Positions 60,352 through 64,000 of a stretch of 64,000 nucleotides of DNA are shown here, piece after piece; position 1 is the stretch's first letter; each line of letters starts with the position of its first letter. The notes under the pieces are model-generated. The model made no database searches and had not been told where the DNA came from. It saw only the letters and a program-made list of their open reading frames with translations. Origin of the DNA: Burkholderia sp. Bp9143 (GTDB lineage Bacteria; Pseudomonadota; Gammaproteobacteria; Burkholderiales; Burkholderiaceae); contig NZ_QTPO01000010.1 in NCBI RefSeq assembly GCF_003853645.1, positions 62,001 through 126,000 of the forward strand, read 5' to 3'. Made by a program: the position numbers and the translations under genes.

Positions 60352-63300
60352 CTACGCGAAATCCTCGTTCAACACCATCAGCTGCGTGTTTCCGCCGGCA
60401 GCGCTCGCGTTGACCGTCGTCACGCGTTCGCGAACGAGGCGGGTCCAGTCGTACATGCCGTGAACGTCCGGCGCGAGCACGACGGCGCCGGCATCCGCCG
60501 CGGCGGCACGCATCGATGCAGCCTGCGCGTCTTCGTCGACCAGCACGACGGCCGGGCGAACACCGGCGATGTCGCCGCGAACGACACGCTGCACGTCGTC
60601 CGTGTCGACGATCCGGCAATATCCGGCGAGTCGCGCGGCCACGTCACCGGCCATCGGCGACTTCAGCAGGATCACCTCGTTGCCGAACGCCGTCGCCGCG
60701 ACGGCCTGCGCGATCACGCTGCCCGTCGACGCACCCGCGCAGAGGACCTGGCCGCGGGCGAGCACCTCCGTCGTGTTCTCTTCGCCCGTCAGGGCCGGCA
60801 GCCCGATCGGAACCGTGTCGGCAATCAGGCGGGACAGCTTCATGCTCGCGTTCGCAATGACGTCGGCCGACGTCAGGCGCCGCTCCGATGCCAGCGAGAA
60901 CAGCGCATCGACGCGTGCCCGGCTCGCCTGTTTCGCGTGCTGAAGCGCGGCCTGCCGCGCCACGAAACGGCCGTCGCCGGTCTGCATCGGAAACTCGTAG
61001 AACTTCTCGCTGTTCAGCCTCGACGACGGCGCGAACGGGCCACTTGCTCCCGCATACGCATCGGGAATCTGCCGGGTGAGCGCAAGCAGCGTCAGCGGGC
61101 CGCCCATCATCGGCCCCGTTCCCGACGCACCCACACCGCCGAACGGCTGCATGCCGACGAACGCGCTGTGCATCGCGCGATTGACGCACACGCTGTTGGC
61201 GGTCGAACGCGACAGCAGCATGCCGGCGGCCTCGTTGATGCGCGTATGCAGCCCCACTACACCGCACCCGATTGCGTTCAGGCGATCCATCAGCCGGTCC
61301 ATTTCGCCGGTCTTCCACCGGACGACGTGCAGCACGGGGCCGGCGATCGCGAGATCGACGCCCGACAACGCGTCGAGCGTACCCAGGTCGACGATGGCCG
61401 GCGCGACGAACTGGCCTTTCCCGCAGTCTCCCGCTACACGGGCACGGATCACCTTGAAGCCGCGGCGCGCCATGTCCGCGAGGTAGGTATCGATCTGGTC
61501 GCGCAGCTTGCGCGTCGCCACCGGCCCGATGTCGGTCGCCGAATCCAGCGGATCGCCGATGCGCCGCTCGCTCAGCATCCCCGTGAGCATCCGCAGCACG
61601 ATCTCGGCCGTGGAGTCCTGCAGGCACAGGATACGCAGCGACGACGCGAGTTGTCCGGCATGCTTGAAAGCCGACACCATCGCATCGGAGATGACCTGCT
61701 CGGGCAACGCCGAGCTATCCACGACCAGCGCGTTCACGCTGCCGACGATCGTGACGAGCTTCGCGGCGCTCGACGCCTGTGCGAGTTGCAACGCGATCGC
61801 CTTCTCCACGCGGGACGTGCCCGTGAAAAGAACGGCAGCAACGCGGCGGTCGGCGACGAGCGCGCGTCCGACTTCCTGTCCCGCGCCCAGCAGAAGCTGG
61901 ACCACGCCATCGGGCATGCCGGCCTCCAGGAACAGGCGGACTGCCGCATGGGCGACCAGCGAACCGCCCGATGACGACGGCTTGGCGATCACGGTATTAC
62001 CGGCCGCGAGCGCGGCGGAGATCTGACCGACCGCAGTTGCCAGCGGCGAAGCCGACGGCGTGATGCTCACGACCGCACCGAGCGGTTCCGCCGCTTCGAG
62101 ACGGCTGTCCGTTCTCAGCTGATATGCGTACAGACGGCAAAGGTTGACGGACTTGCGAATCTCGTCGGCCGCTTCCGCCAGGGTCGCACCACTTTCCAGC
62201 ACCAGCAGCGCACCGAGCCGGCACGCGCTCTGCTCGATTCGTTCGGCTACCGAATCAAGGCACGCGGCGCGATCGCCCACGGATTGCCGACGCCATGCGG
62301 CCGCCGCCTGCACGCCGGCGGCGAGTGCGGCTGCGACCGCGTCCGGTCGGCATGCGGTCACGCTGCCGATGACCTCGGACGAATCGCTTGCACTGAACAC
62401 CAGCGCGGTCGCATCGGAATGGATATCCGATACGCCGGCGACAATCGACTGTGCGCTCAGCCGATTCGCGCGCAGTTCCGCAATGGCCGCATCGAACTCC
62501 GCGGATTGACTGAAGCTCAGCGCACCGGCGTTGACGCGCCCCGGCAGCACGCCCGTCGGCGCAACGATGCCGGCATGCGGCCGGCCGCCGGTGCGCGCCG
62601 CGCGCGCGACCGGATCCTCGACGATGTCGTCGATGCTGACCGCCTCGTCGACGATCTGGTTCACGAACGACGAGTTCGCACCGTTCTCGAGCAGGCGCCG
62701 GACCAGATAGGCCAGCAACGTAGCGTGCGGCCCGACGGGCGCGTAGATGCGGCATGCACGGCCGAGTTTTGCTTTGCCGACGACCTGGTCGTAGACGGTT
62801 TCGCCCATCCCGTGCAGGCACTGGAACTCGAAATCCTGGTTCCCGCCCAGCGTATACGCCGCGGCGAGCGAGAACGCGTTGTGCGTCGCGAACTGCGGAA
62901 AGATCGCATCGGGCGCGGCCAGCAACGCCTTCGCGCAGGCGATATAGCTGACGTCGGAATGGACCTTGCGCGTGAACACCGGGTACCCGGCCGCCCCCGC
63001 ATCCTGCGCGAGCTTGATCTCGGTATCCCAGTACGCGCCCTTCACGAGGCGGATGTTGATGCGCCGGCCGGTCGCGCGAGCGAGCGCGATGATCCAGTCG
63101 GCCACGGCACGCCCGCGCTTCTGGTACGCCTGGAGCGAAATGCCGATGCCGTTCCACCCGCGCAGGCTCGGTTCGCGGCAAAGCCGCTCGAGCATCTCGA
63201 GCGTCAGGTCGAAGCGCGCCGACTCCTCCTGGTCGAGGTGGAAACCGATCTGGTAACGCTTCGCGAGTTCCGCCAGTTGCAGCAGCCGCGGATACAGCTC

Positions 63301-63999
63301 CGCGATGACCCGCTCGCGCTGCGGCAGTTCATAGCGTGCGTGCAGGCCCGAGATCTTCACCGATACGCCCGGGCCCTCGATCGGCCCCTGCCCGCCGGCG
63401 TCCTTGCCGATCGCTTCGATCGCATGCTTGTACGAATTGAAATACGCGAGCGCATCCTCGTCGGTCAGCGCGGCTTCGCCGAGCATGTCGTACGTGTAGC
63501 GATACCCGCTGGCTTCGTGGCCTTTCGCGACCCCGATGGCCTCCTCGATCGTCTGCCCCGTGACGAACTGCTTGCCGAGCATCCGCATCGCGTAGGCCAC
63601 CCCCGCGCGCACCACGGTCTCGCCGCCTTTTCTGAGCACGCTCATCAGCGCCTCGGTCAACGCGGCATCGTCCGGCTTCTTCAGCAGCTTTCCGGTAATC
63701 AGCAGGCCCCACGCGGTCGCATTGACGAAGAACGACGGCGATTTGCCGAGATGCGCGCGCCAGTCCGCGTCGACGATCTTGTCGCGAATCAGCTGGTTGC
63801 GCGTTTCCGTATCCGGAATGCGCAGCATCGCTTCGGCGAGACACATCAGCGCGATCCCCTCGCGGCTGTCCAGCGAGAATTCCTGCGTGAGCAGATCGAC
63901 GCCGCCCGCGTCGATGCGCGCATCGCGAACGCCCTGGGCCAGCTTGCCCGCGAGCGCCTGCGCCTTCGCGAGCGTGGCACCGTCCATTCCGGCTTCCTG
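60352..63999 (-). CDS. putA-like: PutA-family proline dehydrogenase with inactive-looking P5C dehydrogenase half (partial)
   Basis: At least 1215 residues; the frame is open to the window edge, so the N-terminus (about 100 residues in usual PutA) is cut off. Numbering is from the Met at 63987. The proline dehydrogenase barrel (about 130-445) keeps LVKGAYWD, PQFATHNAFS, YAPVGPH and RRLLENGANSSF. In the aldehyde dehydrogenase half the key residues are gone: TPSASP for PWNFP (643-648), TIVGS for ETGG (746-750), Ala781 in AGQLASS where active enzymes have GQRCS, and DLAIAGP for EVFGP. It should oxidise proline, or a proline analogue, to pyrroline-carboxylate but not go on to glutamate. A standard PutA is expected elsewhere in the genome. 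Confidence 0.88.
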   Translation of the reverse strand, partial: QEAGMDGATLAKAQALAGKLAQGVRDARIDAGGVDLLTQEFSLDSREGIALMCLAEAMLRIPDTETRNQLIRDKIVDADWRAHLGKSPSFFVNATAWGLLITGKLLKKPDDAALTEALMSVLRKGGETVVRAGVAYAMRMLGKQFVTGQTIEEAIGVAKGHEASGYRYTYDMLGEAALTDEDALAYFNSYKHAIEAIGKDAGGQGPIEGPGVSVKISGLHARYELPQRERVIAELYPRLLQLAELAKRYQIGFHLDQEESARFDLTLEMLERLCREPSLRGWNGIGISLQAYQKRGRAVADWIIALARATGRRINIRLVKGAYWDTEIKLAQDAGAAGYPVFTRKVHSDVSYIACAKALLAAPDAIFPQFATHNAFSLAAAYTLGGNQDFEFQCLHGMGETVYDQVVGKAKLGRACRIYAPVGPHATLLAYLVRRLLENGANSSFVNQIVDEAVSIDDIVEDPVARAARTGGRPHAGIVAPTGVLPGRVNAGALSFSQSAEFDAAIAELRANRLSAQSIVAGVSDIHSDATALVFSASDSSEVIGSVTACRPDAVAAALAAGVQAAAAWRRQSVGDRAACLDSVAERIEQSACRLGALLVLESGATLAEAADEIRKSVNLCRLYAYQLRTDSRLEAAEPLGAVVSITPSASPLATAVGQISAALAAGNTVIAKPSSSGGSLVAHAAVRLFLEAGMPDGVVQLLLGAGQEVGRALVADRRVAAVLFTGTSRVEKAIALQLAQASSAAKLVTIVGSVNALVVDSSALPEQVISDAMVSAFKHAGQLASSLRILCLQDSTAEIVLRMLTGMLSERRIGDPLDSATDIGPVATRKLRDQIDTYLADMARRGFKVIRARVAGDCGKGQFVAPAIVDLGTLDALSGVDLAIAGPVLHVVRWKTGEMDRLMDRLNAIGCGVVGLHTRINEAAGMLLSRSTANSVCVNRAMHSAFVGMQPFGGVGASGTGPMMGGPLTLLALTRQIPDAYAGASGPFAPSSRLNSEKFYEFPMQTGDGRFVARQAALQHAKQASRARVDALFSLASERRLTSADVIANASMKLSRLIADTVPIGLPALTGEENTTEVLARGQVLCAGASTGSVIAQAVAATAFGNEVILLKSPMAGDVAARLAGYCRIVDTDDVQRVVRGDIAGVRPAVVLVDEDAQAASMRAAAADAGAVVLAPDVHGMYDWTRLVRERVTTVNASAAGGNTQLMVLNEDFA

Positions 64000-64000
64000 C

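Noticed and set aside
1-64000. CRISPR arrays, insertion sequences, phage genes or attachment sites
   Set aside because: No regularly spaced repeats, transposase motifs (DDE or HUH), integrase genes or tRNA-flanking repeats were seen. The decay present is by deletion and frameshift.

Overview
This is a gene-dense, GC-rich accessory catabolic region, most likely from Burkholderia or a close relative. I base that on several 'OmpC-type' porins with the usual VTLYG.VD start, many LysR/GntR/MocR/TetR regulators next to small catabolic operons, and the codon use. That is a judgement from reading, not from a search. I saw no rRNA, tRNA, CRISPR array or intact insertion sequence.

Region 1 (14-12755). 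A minus-strand operon holds a quinone-reductase-like MDR protein, a YCII-domain protein, an MmsA-type semialdehyde dehydrogenase, an MHS/MFS transporter and a 3-hydroxyisobutyrate-dehydrogenase-family protein. A second dehydrogenase of that family and a DUF1330 protein run the other way. Next come an orphan glycine-betaine-type binding protein, a porin, and an M24 protein that looks like the DMSP lyase DddP but lacks its reported catalytic Asp. A divergent LysR gene closes the region, and two MFS transporters (12995-15757) separate it from region 2.

Region 2 (16052-24155). A six-gene minus-strand operon has an acyl-CoA dehydrogenase with the features of 3-sulfinopropionyl-CoA desulfinase, a class III CoA-transferase, an AhpD-like protein, a MalY/PatB C-S beta-lyase, an HAAAP amino-acid permease and a hotdog thioesterase. 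It faces a LysR regulator and a 3-mercaptopropionate dioxygenase. Together they suggest a complete route from a cysteine thioether, for example S-(2-carboxyethyl)cysteine, through 3-mercaptopropionate and 3-sulfinopropionate to propionyl-CoA and sulfite.

Region 3 (24746-31185). A MocR regulator lies between a TIM-barrel epimerase and a divergent operon of MOFRL glycerate kinase, a catalytically altered enolase homologue and an ornithine-cyclodeaminase-family protein. Repeated TGTACAG boxes lie on both sides of the regulator.

Region 4 (31404-50100). A hydroxyproline-type operon (ABC transporter, 4-hydroxyproline epimerase, DadA-like oxidase, a Ser/Cys proline-racemase homologue, a shikimate-dehydrogenase homologue and a porin) and a hydantoinase A/B operon (with a second copy of the epimerase, a RidA protein and a glycerate-kinase remnant) flank a tautomerase, a GntR regulator and an SDR. 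Almost identical promoter/operator sequences stand before the two operons. Decayed copies of the ABC permease, shikimate-dehydrogenase and glycerate-kinase genes show that related operons once existed here.

Region 5 (50227-64000). A frameshifted porin, a TetR/SDR pair, and an electron-transfer module (ETF-QO, sarcosine-oxidase-like flavoprotein, HutD, EtfB, EtfA, strong terminator) lead to HutG and a PutA-family protein that runs off the window edge. Its proline dehydrogenase half looks intact, but its aldehyde dehydrogenase half has lost the catalytic residues.
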